A DNA stretch of 64,000 bases from Gibbula magus (GCA_936450465.1 OW388293.1:83970134-84034133); one strand, 5' to 3'; shown: positions 10,465-19,278, counted from the first letter of the stretch. The notes: generated from the letters alone by a model not told the origin. Numbers and translations: made by a program.

Positions 10465-12147
10465 CTATTGGCTTTCATCTTCATCCTCCGATACCTCACT
10501 CTCGTCATCAGATAGCGTTTCGTCGTCATCATCAATTAAATCTTCTATCCAAGATTTATATTTGTACAATTTAGAAAACACAGTGTGATATATATCATTG
10601 GTGTCTTCTACTTGATTCAAAAGTTCTTGTGTCTTTGGTCCCCATTGCAAATAGTGCAGATACATAATAAAGTGTGCATACATTTCTTTAAAAGCTCTCC
10701 ATGTTAACTTCTTCAGTTTATCATCTATCATTTCTTCAGTGAGACCTCTTTTCAAATAAAGTTGTCTTTTCTCTTCCAAAAAGTCTTTATTTTCCTCACG
10801 TACACTTTTATACATTTGTCTTATTCCTTGCTCCTCAAGATCACCTGCTTTCTGTGGTTTATCAGCATGGTTTGTAACACTATCATCATCATCGTCGTCA
10901 TCAGTAGCATTTTCCATTTCAGGACATTGTTTATCATGGAGATGTCTCTGCAAGTTATGACTATTACTGAACATTTGCCCACAATAAACACAATCCTCCA
11001 TTTGACGTGGCTTTTTCACAGTAATGAAATCCTCTTCCAATTTTCTTTTCATTCTCCCATCAGGTAATCCAGGAGGACTCTGTCTATAGCCTCCACTCTC
11101 TGGACACCAATTTTTTCTATGTTTTTGCAGATCAGAATGGTCCTGAAATACTATTCCACAATCATCACAGGAAGGCATGTTTGAGAGGTAATTTTCACAA
11201 GTCAGCACTCTGTGGAGATTTCGCTCCAAATGAATCTCTTTGGGGTTGTGTTCTCTTTTAATACTAAATACATTAGGACAGAGCCGATCAGAGTTGGGAG
11301 TAAATGGTTTAAGGTCGACAAGCAAATACCCATACGGTTTTTGAGTAGCCAACTGAAATTGATCCATGAAAAGGTGAGATCGGGTTGGATACATTTGCCT
11401 TGCTAAAGTCATGATAGGTTGTTGATCCACTGGATTGTTAAAAAGGATCAAATAGAGACAATTTCTCCGTTGTGTTGGGTCCCTATTATAGAAAAGGTTT
11501 TGATTGATGGCGATGACAGAGAGGTTGCGATGATGGGAACCTTCTGTAAATAGATCTGTTATGCGTGGGTCCTTACTCGCTGAACTCATTAGATCATCAA
11601 GAATGAGGACATTCACCATAGTAGGATCAAGAAAATCATCCTTTTCAAGGCCAGAAGGAATACCTTGGAAGAACTCAACATTTGGATAAACGTCTGTAAG
11701 AATTGTGTTGTACAAAGGCTGCCATCTCTTGTATAACCAGATAATTCGTTCTGGATATGGTTTAATCTTCATCCTCTCTAGAAACTGCTTCACTAATAAA
11801 CTTTTACCACTCGAAGTAGGCCCAGAAACTACCATTGTAAAGGGATGTAATAGCCTGAATTCTTCAGTCGAATGATGAGTAGCATCACGAGGAGGAGGAG
11901 GGCCATGAGGAGGGCCATGAGGAGTAGGAGGAGGGCCATGAGGAGGAGGAGGAGGAGGAGGAGGGCCATGAGGAGGGCCATGAGGGGACGGCGTCGGTAA
12001 TGGTTGCTGCCTGTAGTTGTCTGTCGTTGGCTGTGTATTTGTCTGTGACTGTGAATTTTCAAAAGCAGGTTTGTGTTTAGATCTCCTGTGTCTCAACATA
12101 TTGTCAGTTCTGGAAAAAACTTCCCCACACACTGGACACATCACCAT
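10465..12147 (-). CDS. Packaging-type (A32-like) ATPase with three C2H2 zinc fingers
   Basis: 560 residues from an ATG at 12,147. In order: a C2H2 finger (residues 4-25, CPVC...H...H); a proline/glycine/histidine low-complexity linker (50-86); an FtsK/HerA-superfamily ATPase with Walker A GPTSSGKS at 109-116, Walker B VLILDDL at 180-186, and the downstream HHRNLSVIAINQNLF block (205-219) typical of virus and Polinton packaging ATPases; two more zinc-finger motifs (327-348, CDDCG; 386-408, CVYCG); an Asp-rich run (416-422); and a helical C-terminal domain ending in an acidic tail. In the family this enzyme pumps viral DNA into a capsid. The fusion to fingers is unusual and suggests DNA-end or sequence recognition. 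The domain calls are confident; the packaging role is inferred from the family. Confidence 0.88.
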   Translation of the reverse strand: MVMCPVCGEVFSRTDNMLRHRRSKHKPAFENSQSQTNTQPTTDNYRQQPLPTPSPHGPPHGPPPPPPPPHGPPPTPHGPPHGPPPPRDATHHSTEEFRLLHPFTMVVSGPTSSGKSLLVKQFLERMKIKPYPERIIWLYKRWQPLYNTILTDVYPNVEFFQGIPSGLEKDDFLDPTMVNVLILDDLMSSASKDPRITDLFTEGSHHRNLSVIAINQNLFYNRDPTQRRNCLYLILFNNPVDQQPIMTLARQMYPTRSHLFMDQFQLATQKPYGYLLVDLKPFTPNSDRLCPNVFSIKREHNPKEIHLERNLHRVLTCENYLSNMPSCDDCGIVFQDHSDLQKHRKNWCPESGGYRQSPPGLPDGRMKRKLEEDFITVKKPRQMEDCVYCGQMFSNSHNLQRHLHDKQCPEMENATDDDDDDDSVTNHADKPQKAGDLEEQGIRQMYKSVREENKDFLEEKRQLYLKRGLTEEMIDDKLKKLTWRAFKEMYAHFIMYLHYLQWGPKTQELLNQVEDTNDIYHTVFSKLYKYKSWIEDLIDDDDETLSDDESEVSEDEDESQ

Positions 12148-12163
12148 GTTGACAGTTCAATGG

Positions 12164-12169
12164 TTTATT
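12164..12169 (-). terminator. Polyadenylation signal after the 123-aa gene
   Basis: AATAAA on the minus strand, 35 bp beyond the stop at 12,204 and just before the ATPase start. It supports separate transcription units rather than one polycistron. Confidence 0.5.
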
Positions 12170-12203
12170 TCAAACTAACTTTATAATTTGGTGTTGTTGG
12201 TAG

Positions 12204-12575
12204 TTAAAATATTGTTTTCATTCGTTTTCTTGGACCTCCTCTCACTTTGATTTCCTTTGACTGTTTTAAATTTGCCTGTACTCTTTTTTCCTGAGCTTGG
12301 GCTTGCTCCACGACGTGTTGTGTAGGGGAGATAAAGTTGAGTTTGGGTTGCTCAGAATAAGGCATGGTCAGTGCCTGTTCTTTTCGTTTCCTTTCTTCCA
12401 AAATTTTAGGCCACTCGGGATCGTACAGCTCCAATGTTCTGTCCACAGACATTATACCCTGCTGTTCCCCACCTCTCATGACAAAATTATATGGTTTCAG
12501 TTTACCCTGGACTTGTAACATATAATAACGAGTCCATTTCTCAGTGTCCGGGACAAATAGTTTGTATTGACTCAT
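12204..12575 (-). CDS. Small basic-tailed element protein, unknown function
   Basis: 123 residues from the first ATG (MSQYKLFVPDTEKW), chosen because the longer frame begins at TTG. The start follows CATCACC, a good context. The first half is mixed; the second half is charged and glutamine-rich (EQAQAQEKRVQANLKQSKE, probable helix or coiled coil). The C-terminus is strongly basic (GGPRKRMKTIF), as in DNA-binding core or virion proteins. It lies between the structural-like small genes and the ATPase. I do not recognise a family. Confidence 0.7.
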   Translation of the reverse strand: MSQYKLFVPDTEKWTRYYMLQVQGKLKPYNFVMRGGEQQGIMSVDRTLELYDPEWPKILEERKRKEQALTMPYSEQPKLNFISPTQHVVEQAQAQEKRVQANLKQSKEIKVRGGPRKRMKTIF

Positions 12576-12648
12576 GGTGATGCGTTCAGTTTGAATGTTC
12601 TTAAGCAAATGAGGTTAGTCATTATCTCGACCTATTATATATAATTTT

Positions 12649-13035
12649 TTAACCAGTAGCTCTGGCCCATAGTTCACTCATGGTCAAAGCTTCATGTCTA
12701 ACTTCAGGCAGATATTTTAGAATGAATGATATCAGAGGTGTATTTTGAATTAAGAGCCATTTCCGTACATCATCTGTGGTGACAGGGTCAGCCAAACGTG
12801 TCAGTACTATTAAATAGTTATTATTTGAATTGTGTTGAAGATATCGTCTTCTTTCGTGTTGTGTTACAGTAATGCGACCATCTAATAAGCGTCGAATAAT
12901 GGAGATCAAGGCTAACATTTGCTCACGATTCATCTCCATAATTTCTTCTATTGTGTATTCATAGTCATGAAATAAAACAAGACTCTGTAGAAAATCATAA
13001 TGTCTCAATACATAACGAGCCATTCTCAAAACCAT
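12649..13035 (-). CDS. Small element protein, unknown function
   Basis: 128 residues from ATG 13,035 (MVLRMARYVLRHYDF), or 124 from the second ATG at 13,023. The longer form overlaps the stop of the preceding gene by 10 bp. The protein is rich in Leu, Arg and Tyr and predicted helical, with no Cys, no signal peptide and no known domain. The tight packing with the 13,026-13,448 gene and shared orientation mark it as part of the element's core block. Confidence 0.68.
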   Translation of the reverse strand: MVLRMARYVLRHYDFLQSLVLFHDYEYTIEEIMEMNREQMLALISIIRRLLDGRITVTQHERRRYLQHNSNNNYLIVLTRLADPVTTDDVRKWLLIQNTPLISFILKYLPEVRHEALTMSELWARATG

Positions 13036-13448
13036 AAGGGGAGGGGTTTCAAGTGCAGGGTTACTGTGACTGGTCCAGTAATAAACGTAGCAGGTAGACC
13101 TCCTTTGTCTGCGATAGTAATATCCGTTATGGTGAGATCTCGTACTTTCATAGGAACATATTGGTACCTATTGAAAACAAATGATTTTTCATTGTTGAAA
13201 GAAAGACGTCTTAGTAAGGGTTCTTGATTTTCTCCCACATAAGTTGAATCACAGATGGAAGAGTATACATAAATCTCTTTGAATGTTTTGTTTCTTGTCA
13301 CACTGCCAAGACTGATTTCAGTGAGTGCTACCATCCATGGATGATCAAATTGTAACGGTTCATTCAATTGAACTCTAAAGCAATAAGGTTTGTTGTCAGG
13401 ATATCTGTCTTTACTGTCAGTGCTACGTAAAATCATGTATTTATCCAT
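13026..13448 (-). CDS. Small beta-rich element protein, possible minor structural protein
   Basis: 140 residues from ATG 13,448 (MDKYMILRSTDSKDRYPDN); the longer frame begins at GTG. Residues 20-46 contain a motif of the form FRVQLNEPL...HPWMVALTEISL. That resembles a short conserved motif (F-x-V-x-L ... W-x-V-A-L-x-E-I) that I associate with other integrase/ATPase virus-like elements of invertebrates. The protein is predicted mostly beta-strand and ends in LHLKPLPLWF. A single jelly-roll (penton-like) fold is a guess. It sits between the membrane protein and the 128-aa protein. Confidence 0.68.
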   Translation of the reverse strand: MDKYMILRSTDSKDRYPDNKPYCFRVQLNEPLQFDHPWMVALTEISLGSVTRNKTFKEIYVYSSICDSTYVGENQEPLLRRLSFNNEKSFVFNRYQYVPMKVRDLTITDITIADKGGLPATFITGPVTVTLHLKPLPLWF

Positions 13449-13450
13449 TG

Positions 13451-13699
13451 TCACTTTTGAGATTTTATTTTAGGATTCGGCAAAAGATAGCCAAGACTAC
13501 TACTCAACAATGCTGTCCATAAATTTGAATTTCCTTTTTCCAAGGACAAATTTACAATACAAGTAATAATCACTATGTAAATAATGATGATTTGAGAGAA
13601 AAACACTGTTTCGTTTTTGACCCCCGTTTTCCCAAGAAAACTCCAGGATTCACCTGATCTACTGCGTGCAAGAGGTTGTGCCTCAATGACTTCTTCCAT
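13451..13699 (-). CDS. Small single-pass membrane protein of the element
   Basis: 82 residues from ATG 13,699. An N-terminal soluble stretch (MEEVIEAQPLARSRSGES) is followed by a strongly hydrophobic segment (residues 34-52, SQIIIIYIVIITCIVNLSL), then a C-terminal block LWTALLSSSLGYLLPNPK. The last block resembles a motif I have seen in cnidarian and mollusc element ORFs (SS-x-L-G-Y-L-L-P-x-P-K), a recollection that needs a search. The stop lies 2 bp before the next start codon. A virion-membrane or release role is possible but not shown. Confidence 0.66.
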   Translation of the reverse strand: MEEVIEAQPLARSRSGESWSFLGKTGVKNETVFFSQIIIIYIVIITCIVNLSLEKGNSNLWTALLSSSLGYLLPNPKIKSQK

Positions 13700-13719
13700 C
13701 CTTATGACTATGAATTAAC

Positions 13720-13725
13720 TTTATT
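13720..13725 (-). terminator. Polyadenylation signal after the integrase gene
   Basis: AATAAA on the minus strand 9 bp after the integrase stop and 21 bp before the start of the membrane-protein gene. Confidence 0.5.
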
Positions 13726-13733
13726 TTCTTCTT

Positions 13734-14855
13734 TTATAGGATCTGATACTGCTTCATATCTTTCTCTAGAATCCATGAGTTATATTTCTTAGGCCAATGT
13801 AACCATTTTATTAATACTTCTTTTCGTTTGTTTCGTGTTCTCTTTTTAACTATGTCTTGTATTCTGTATTCTTCATCCGGATTTTCAGTAACTCGTTGAA
13901 GTTCAGCGGCATAGAATGAACCTTCAATAGGATCTCCTCCCCAATCTTTTAGCTTGTACAAGTCATTGTCTTGAGACCAATAGTGTCTTGTTATAGTAAA
14001 TATTTCACCACTCCATTTCTCTTGATACTCCCTATCAAATTTTCCTTTCAAATGACTTATGCGAACTTTATCTCCTACTTTAAATGTAAATCTTTGTTTT
14101 GTGTTCTTCTTTGTTGATTTATGCTGTTTGTTTTTGACCAAATATTGAGAGAGTCTGACTTCATCTGCGTTGTGATGGTTGACACTGGCAGGAGACTGTC
14201 CTAATGAACTGTGCTTAGTATTATTGTAGCTCTTGACAACTTCCTGTAAGATATTCATATAGTTATAGGTGAAATGTTTCAACATATATCGGTACAGTTT
14301 CATTTTAATGGTTTTAATGACTCTCTCCGCATAAGGAGCTTTGGTTTCATTCAGGGTAAAAAGTTGGGTTACATGATGTTTCTTTAGAAAAGCTTTCAAC
14401 CATTGATTCTTAAATTCTGAACCCATATCGGATTGAAATATACTTGGATGACGATCTTGTCTTTCCCATAAGTCTGTCAAGGCTTTTACCACTTCTTGAC
14501 CTTTAGTAGACTTGAGTGGATAGACCCATAGATAGCGTGAAAATAAATCGATAATAACTAACAAATATTTGACACCATCATTATACTTGGCCAATGAAAC
14601 CATATCGATAAGATCTGATTGCCAATGGCTATCAATACCTTCCACAACATATGTGTTTCTTGGAAACTTTCGTTTAACCTGATGTGTCATGGTGTAGATC
14701 TCTTGACCTTTCAACCATTTCCTGATGCGATGTAAACCAATCTTAAGCTGACCATTAGCTTTCACAGCTTCGTATAACTTCTTGGGTCCTGCATAACTAC
14801 CAGGATGTTTTGGATCATAATAAATCTTGCTCAAGTACTCTTCCCAAGGAGCCAT
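13734..14855 (-). CDS. DDE integrase with C-terminal chromodomain
   Basis: 373 residues from ATG 14,855 (MAPWEEYLSKIYYDPKHPG); the longer frame begins at TTG. Residues 10-60 form the N-terminal region typical of the Polinton/F54H12.3-like integrases (YYDPKHPGSY, then a KLYEAVK helix) rather than an HHCC finger. The RNase-H-fold core carries the triad D81 (HWQSDLID), D143 (QSDMGSEF) and E177 (NETKAPYAERVIKT). A small SH3-like part (KVGDKVRISHLKGKF) and a chromodomain (about 330-373, with VLIKWLHWPKKYNSWI) follow. It would cut and join the element ends; the 6-bp duplication outside fits this class. All catalytic residues are present. Confidence 0.93.
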   Translation of the reverse strand: MAPWEEYLSKIYYDPKHPGSYAGPKKLYEAVKANGQLKIGLHRIRKWLKGQEIYTMTHQVKRKFPRNTYVVEGIDSHWQSDLIDMVSLAKYNDGVKYLLVIIDLFSRYLWVYPLKSTKGQEVVKALTDLWERQDRHPSIFQSDMGSEFKNQWLKAFLKKHHVTQLFTLNETKAPYAERVIKTIKMKLYRYMLKHFTYNYMNILQEVVKSYNNTKHSSLGQSPASVNHHNADEVRLSQYLVKNKQHKSTKKNTKQRFTFKVGDKVRISHLKGKFDREYQEKWSGEIFTITRHYWSQDNDLYKLKDWGGDPIEGSFYAAELQRVTENPDEEYRIQDIVKKRTRNKRKEVLIKWLHWPKKYNSWILEKDMKQYQIL

Positions 14856-14927
14856 ATTGGCCAAGTGATAATATTACTCTCATGATATTGTTTATATACA
14901 CAACAACAAACACACATTATATCTTAA

Positions 14928-14936
14928 TTTTTTATT
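14928..14936 (-). terminator. Polyadenylation signal after BIR-1
   Basis: AATAAA on the minus strand (TTTATT at about 14,931) some 85 bp after the BIR-1 stop. Confidence 0.45.
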
Positions 14937-15019
14937 CCATAATATTTATAAGGCATTAAAAAAGCAGTTATAACATTGGTCTTGAATGGATCCTTTACAT
15001 TCAGTTGATTAGAGTAACA

Positions 15020-15361
15020 TCAGTCCTTTTTTCCATCAGAGTTCATCTTATTATACCACTTTGGTCTTCCTACCATTCTAAGATAGTGACAATCTGGGGA
15101 CCTTTTCCCGTGTTCTACCCAGGGATCATCTGTAGACATCCATCCCTTAAGACGAACTTGACATTCGAAACATACACACAAGTCTCCTCTGTTCTGGTAC
15201 ACAAGTCCTGCATGAGCCATATCTTCAGCACTCTGCTTCATTTGAATTGGCCAGTTCTTAAATGAATCTAGTCTTTCCTCAAACAAACTCCAGTCACATT
15301 TAGGTTGCAATGCACAGCAATCAGTAAAAAAAGTCTCATCAGGACATCCACACACATCCAT
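15020..15361 (-). CDS. BIR-1: single-BIR inhibitor-of-apoptosis-like protein
   Basis: 113 residues from the conserved ATG (MDVCGCPDE). The frame stays open 11 codons upstream through FIRSDT, but without another ATG. One baculovirus-IAP-repeat domain spans about residues 28-95: RLDSFKNW, AGLVY, then the zinc ligands C-x2-C (CFEC), H (DDPWVEH) and C (SPDC). There is no RING or CARD, so it would act by binding caspases or IAP antagonists and not as a ubiquitin ligase. It is a tandem paralogue of BIR-2, about 109 bp away. Carrying such genes suggests suppression of host cell death during element or virus activity; that role is inferred. Confidence 0.87.
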   Translation of the reverse strand: MDVCGCPDETFFTDCCALQPKCDWSLFEERLDSFKNWPIQMKQSAEDMAHAGLVYQNRGDLCVCFECQVRLKGWMSTDDPWVEHGKRSPDCHYLRMVGRPKWYNKMNSDGKKD

Positions 15362-15469
15362 AGTATCAGAGCGAATAAACACACGTCTGTACACTTCTGA
15401 GTCTAATGGTAGAATGGCCTCCTATGATCAGGATTACACAAATAATTACCAGTTCATGTACAGAAAAGT

Positions 15470-15832
15470 TTATACCCTATTTGATTTCTGATAAATGTCC
15501 TTTCTCCTTACTATCCCCACCATACGTAAATAGTCACAGTCTGGCGACCACTTTTCGTGTTCCACCCAGGGGTCATCAGTAGACATCCATTCTTTGAGAC
15601 GAATACCACATTTGAAACAAATACACGAGTCTCCTCGGTGCTGATAAACAAGTCCTGCTTGAGCCAAATCTCTAGGATTTTGCTTCATTTGAATAGGCCA
15701 GTCCTTGAACGATTCAAGTCTTTTCTCAAAAGAAGTCCAATCAGAATGTACTGAAGATCCAGTACAATCAGCAACAACAGAGTTGTCAAGATAACCACAT
15801 ACATCCATAGTATCAGAGCGAATAAACAACAT
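15470..15832 (-). CDS. BIR-2: single-BIR inhibitor-of-apoptosis-like protein
   Basis: 120 residues from ATG 15,832 (MLFIRSDTMDVCGY), or 111 from the internal ATG shared with BIR-1. The BIR domain has RLESFKDW, AGLVYQHRGD, CFKC, DDPWVEH and SPDC, so all four zinc ligands are present. The FIRSDTMDVCG segment is shared with BIR-1, arguing that the longer start may be used or that a conserved leader was duplicated. It is the outermost gene, starting 45 bp inside the right TIR. No RING domain. Confidence 0.87.
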   Translation of the reverse strand: MLFIRSDTMDVCGYLDNSVVADCTGSSVHSDWTSFEKRLESFKDWPIQMKQNPRDLAQAGLVYQHRGDSCICFKCGIRLKEWMSTDDPWVEHEKWSPDCDYLRMVGIVRRKDIYQKSNRV

Positions 15833-15876
15833 GACTTAACAGTTCAATGTCTAGAAGCACACTAAGCATTCACCAG

Positions 15877-16076
15877 TTCATGTGTGAAGGTACAGGTGAC
15901 CTAAAGGTCACTTGAACCCCCATTAATCAAAGGTCAGCTACATAACATGTGCGAGGGTACAGGTGACCTAAAGGTCACCTTCTACCTTAATTAAAGGTCA
16001 CTTAAAGGTCATGTCAAGGCTATTTTAAAAAACAAAATGGCCGACCTAAAATTCCACAACCCCTCCCTATACAACA
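15877..16076 (-). repeat. Right terminal inverted repeat, 200 bp
   Basis: Matches the left TIR in inverted orientation. It begins 45 bp beyond the start codon of the outer BIR gene, so it probably also holds that gene's promoter. Confidence 0.95.
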
Positions 16077-16082
16077 CCACTC
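16077..16082. repeat. Target-site duplication, right copy (CCACTC)
   Basis: Six bases directly outside the right TIR, identical to 7,652-7,657. Confidence 0.9.
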
Positions 16083-17275
16083 CGTTAAGCGCTTAGAGTC
16101 TGGTGAATAAGTTAAAGGAAATACGGTAACCCATAAAGTCGCGAGGCGGCGCAGTGTGAGTGGAGATATCGGAGGGTATACCCTGACTGGGGAAGATAAG
16201 AATAAGGTCCATCCATGTAACTTTCTTCCTACCATCTTCTTGTTATGTAACTGTAAACCTCTATCCATTTCATCTGTTGTGGTCATGCTGTAGTATGTTG
16301 TTATATAACTAATAAAGATATTTGCCTACAAACAGTCTGTCTTGTTTGAAACAATGATAGAAGTTAGAGGATTGGAAATATTTCTTATCGAACCATTCAA
16401 GAGTTTTCACTATTTGACAGTTTATATACAGCGATTTACAATTGAAATAAAAAACAAGTTTCAGGATTTAAACATTGTCGAATAAAAGCTTCGAAGTCGG
16501 GACTTGCCAGATTATTGATGATACACATATAATTGTGGCTATATGACACCATATGATAAATCTATATAACACTTACCAGTGATAATTGATCACCAGAGCA
16601 TTGTATAAATGTAGAGTGATCATCTCATCAATAGCGGCTGTGGACGGATTTGAGTAACTTTCCCCGAACAGGATACAAAGAAGATCCTTGCAGTGAGTAT
16701 TTTCTTAAAGCGAGGGTTCTATCGGGTATTTCTTGTGGAAACAGAATTCGTAGGGAGATTCATACATAATTGATCCATAGATATAATTAAATAATAACAA
16801 TAATATAAAACGGAATGTCCCTTCGAATTTCGTTTCGTTATACCATAATCGAACCCTTCCTCTAAATCATTGACGAGAAGTGGTCAAAGAGTTAAAAGTC
16901 AAAGAAGGTCCTGTCCGTATACGTACCTGGACATTAAGCAGGTAAATCTTCTGACATATTGTTCAGGCCCTGCACCATGACAACTGTTAAGCTGGGCACG
17001 TTTCTTTTATGAGCAGCATCGTCCTAATTAAGACTTTGAAATCACTAAATAAGTTGAGTTTTATGTAAACCTCGCTGTTATATTTCTAGACTCTAAGTTC
17101 AAGAGTGATTTGAGCTAAGGTGAAAATTGTGCAAACTAAGCAATGATAGCACAGAAATGTCCCAAGTCATCTAAAAATCCTCGGCCAAGCAGGTTTACCT
17201 CAGTAACGAGAACACATGCTCAAGGCAGGGCCTTTCTTTTGACGGAAACCTGAGGTAAAGGCTTGTTCCATCTTA
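16083..17275. other. Unassigned sequence right of the element
   Basis: AT-rich DNA without a supported gene or repeat. Confidence 0.4.
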
Positions 17276-17889
17276 TATATCTTAAACCACAACGTATATT
17301 CAGTTGTATTTATGGCTTGTAAAGTATCAGAGTCGTCCGTAAAATATCACTAAGTCGCTGTAATAGTCGTGTAGAGCAGTGTTAAGGTTTCTGGTTCGAG
17401 ACGGACTGTCGGCAAAACATTGCAGATAAGTACTTGCAATTGGAGTTATTGGTCAGTAACTAGTCAGTTAGTCATTATACACAACTTAAAGTAAACATCT
17501 CAGTGTTACAATATTTGATAGGGAGGGACAATCTTAGCTAATATCCCTGCTGGGAGGATCTTGTAAACTTAATCAGGTTCTTTTTTTAATGAAAGCATCG
17601 TACCCAAGAAACGTTAAGTGCCTTTTAAACAACGAACGACGTGAAACCATTGTGCAAATTAGCCCTGTTACTTTACCGTATAAACCGCAACAAATCAAAT
17701 CTACAATAAGTTACTATATTTATTGTTTATGTACACTGTCAGTGTGACTACATGGTAGCGCTGTAACGAGATTCATTTCCTCTTAGAGTGTAACTTTTAT
17801 TCAGACCTCCGTTTTAAATTTTTAGATTCCCACACATGCAATTTAATTAAAACTCTTAATAATTTATTTACCTCTGTTGATTTTACAAA

Positions 17890-18180
17890 ATGAAAAAATA
17901 TAGCTTTAACCGTACAAGTTATGTTTGTAAGACGTCAGTCTTTTATCTAATTTCCCCTTTTACATTTTACACTTTTATTGCTTTATTTCCTTTATCCCGT
18001 TTTACCATTTCATATCAATTTGTATGTTGTATATGTGTAATATTGTTTTTAACAGTGTCTCATAAGCCAAACAATGGCTGGTTGTCAAACATATTTTAGT
18101 TCTTACCACTGTTATATTCATGTACATGTTTATCTTGTTACACTTTAAATAAACTATTTCTGTCTGTCTGTAACTGTATT
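17890..18180 (+). mobile_element. Decayed LINE-type 3' end, present in both copies
   Basis: An AT-rich stretch ends in CACTTTAAATAAAC followed by a short CTGT run (TTTCTGTCTGTCTG). This is the arrangement of a non-LTR retrotransposon tail. The same sequence lies at about 26,300-26,590 in copy B. The 69-codon frame at 17,890 is disrupted in B and is not supported as a gene. Confidence 0.35.
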
Positions 18181-18220
18181 ATACCTAATTACAGTGTACT
18201 ATAGGTCTCCGGGCCGTATG

Positions 18221-18318
18221 CAACTTCCAAACGCAAGGCATAACTCTTGCCAGTCTGCCTAACCTAAATCAGCCAGTAATGGAGACTGGCAAGAGTTATG
18301 CCTTGCATTGGGAAGTTG
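18221..18318. mobile_element. 98-bp palindromic MITE with 9-bp target duplication
   Basis: The element starts CAACTTCC and ends GGAAGTTG, with nearly complementary arms (GCAAGGCATAACTCTTGCC and its complement). It is flanked by GGCCGTATG at 18,212-18,220 and 18,319-18,327. Copy B has a single, uninterrupted version of the site near 26,628. A 9-bp duplication is typical of Mutator-type elements. Confidence 0.85.
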
Positions 18319-19278
18319 GGCCGTATGTACATGAACCAATATTCTCTGTCTTTCTGTCTGTCAATAGGGCATCTTTACAAAGCCCTCTCATACAAAGAAT
18401 GGGATGTCCAACGGAGATAAGAACTGAACTGAAAGGGTGTTAAAACATCGTGAGGCATATTAATATTGATAATGCCCACGTAGGCGTCATTTAAAATATT
18501 AATTCAATAAACACTGTATCTTTACCTTAAAATTTAACATCTTAATTAATATTTGAAGAGTGACATTCCAAGGGAGATTAAGTTCATAAAAGTCCATATC
18601 AAAGAGACATAACTTGAATAATATAGCCCGGCCCTGTGACACAGCCGGTCATTATGAGAAATAGCGTCCCCATGAACAATAGCGTGACGTCACTGGAGGT
18701 TTAAAGATATTTAGAAACCTATCAGGGATTCTGTCTATTGTTTTGGAGGCATCTTGTTCTCCCGTAATAACCCCCTAGACGCCCTTTTCATTGCTAAAGT
18801 TGGATTTTATATACAAATGTAATACTTTGACAGCTAACTTAGTTTAAATTGTATATGTTGTTGAAATGTTTGTTATTAGACTACTAATGAAAAATATCTC
18901 TGAAAAATCCTCTGACCCGTAAGCAAACACACTAACCACTCCTCTAACGGACCAGACAGAAGAGTAGGGTTTGTTATAAAATCTATTGAATAATGTTCAG
19001 CCTTAAGTAAGTTTTTCCGCAGATCTTCCATTTTGTTATATAAATGACAACTTAAAATGTTTTAAATTATAAACAGTGCATTTTTTTAGCATTAAATATT
19101 TGTATCTGTGAAAACCAAAACCGAATCCAAACGAAATTCCTACCACGTGACTTGCCCATTGTCATTTGTAAAACCTCTGACTGATGTGCACGTGCTTTTC
19201 CTGAGATGTCAATAGCAGCCACGTGACCAGTAGCGTCTCATACATTGTGAAACTGTTGTTCTTTCTCAAGTTTCAATT

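Larger units (their letters stand above)
7658..16076 (-). mobile_element. Complete 8.4-kb virus-like element with chromo-integrase, packaging-type ATPase and BIR genes
   Basis: The ends are exact. A 200-bp terminal inverted repeat starts TGTTGTATAGGGAGGGG at 7,658 and ends with its complement at 16,076. Both sides are flanked by the 6-bp direct repeat CCACTC (7,652-7,657 and 16,077-16,082). A 6-bp duplication is the Polinton/Maverick and some retroviral-integrase signature. The TG...CA ends are retroviral or Ginger-like rather than the AG...TC ends usual in Polintons. All recognised genes are on the minus strand between 15.83 and 10.46 kb: BIR-2, BIR-1, integrase, membrane protein, three small proteins, zinc-finger ATPase. 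No polymerase B, adenovirus-type protease or recognised capsid gene is visible. The identical TIRs and open frames suggest a recent insertion. It could be a reduced Polinton/adintovirus relative or a distinct integrase-ATPase element family. Confidence 0.93.

Noticed and set aside
10762..12518. Plus-strand frames across the ATPase and neighbouring element genes (for example 10,762-11,067, 11,212-11,406, 12,297-12,518) and the leucine/methionine-rich minus frame 11,829-12,062
   Set aside because: They lie antisense or out of frame to genes with clear domains. The Leu-rich one is the shifted reading of the proline-rich linker.
7658..16076. Standard LTR retrotransposon
   Set aside because: The 200-bp terminal repeats are inverted, not direct, and there is no RT, RNase H or Gag; the integrase stands alone.
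16020..16286. 88-codon minus frame running from the right TIR into flanking DNA
   Set aside because: It crosses the element boundary, so it cannot be an old gene, and no domain is seen.
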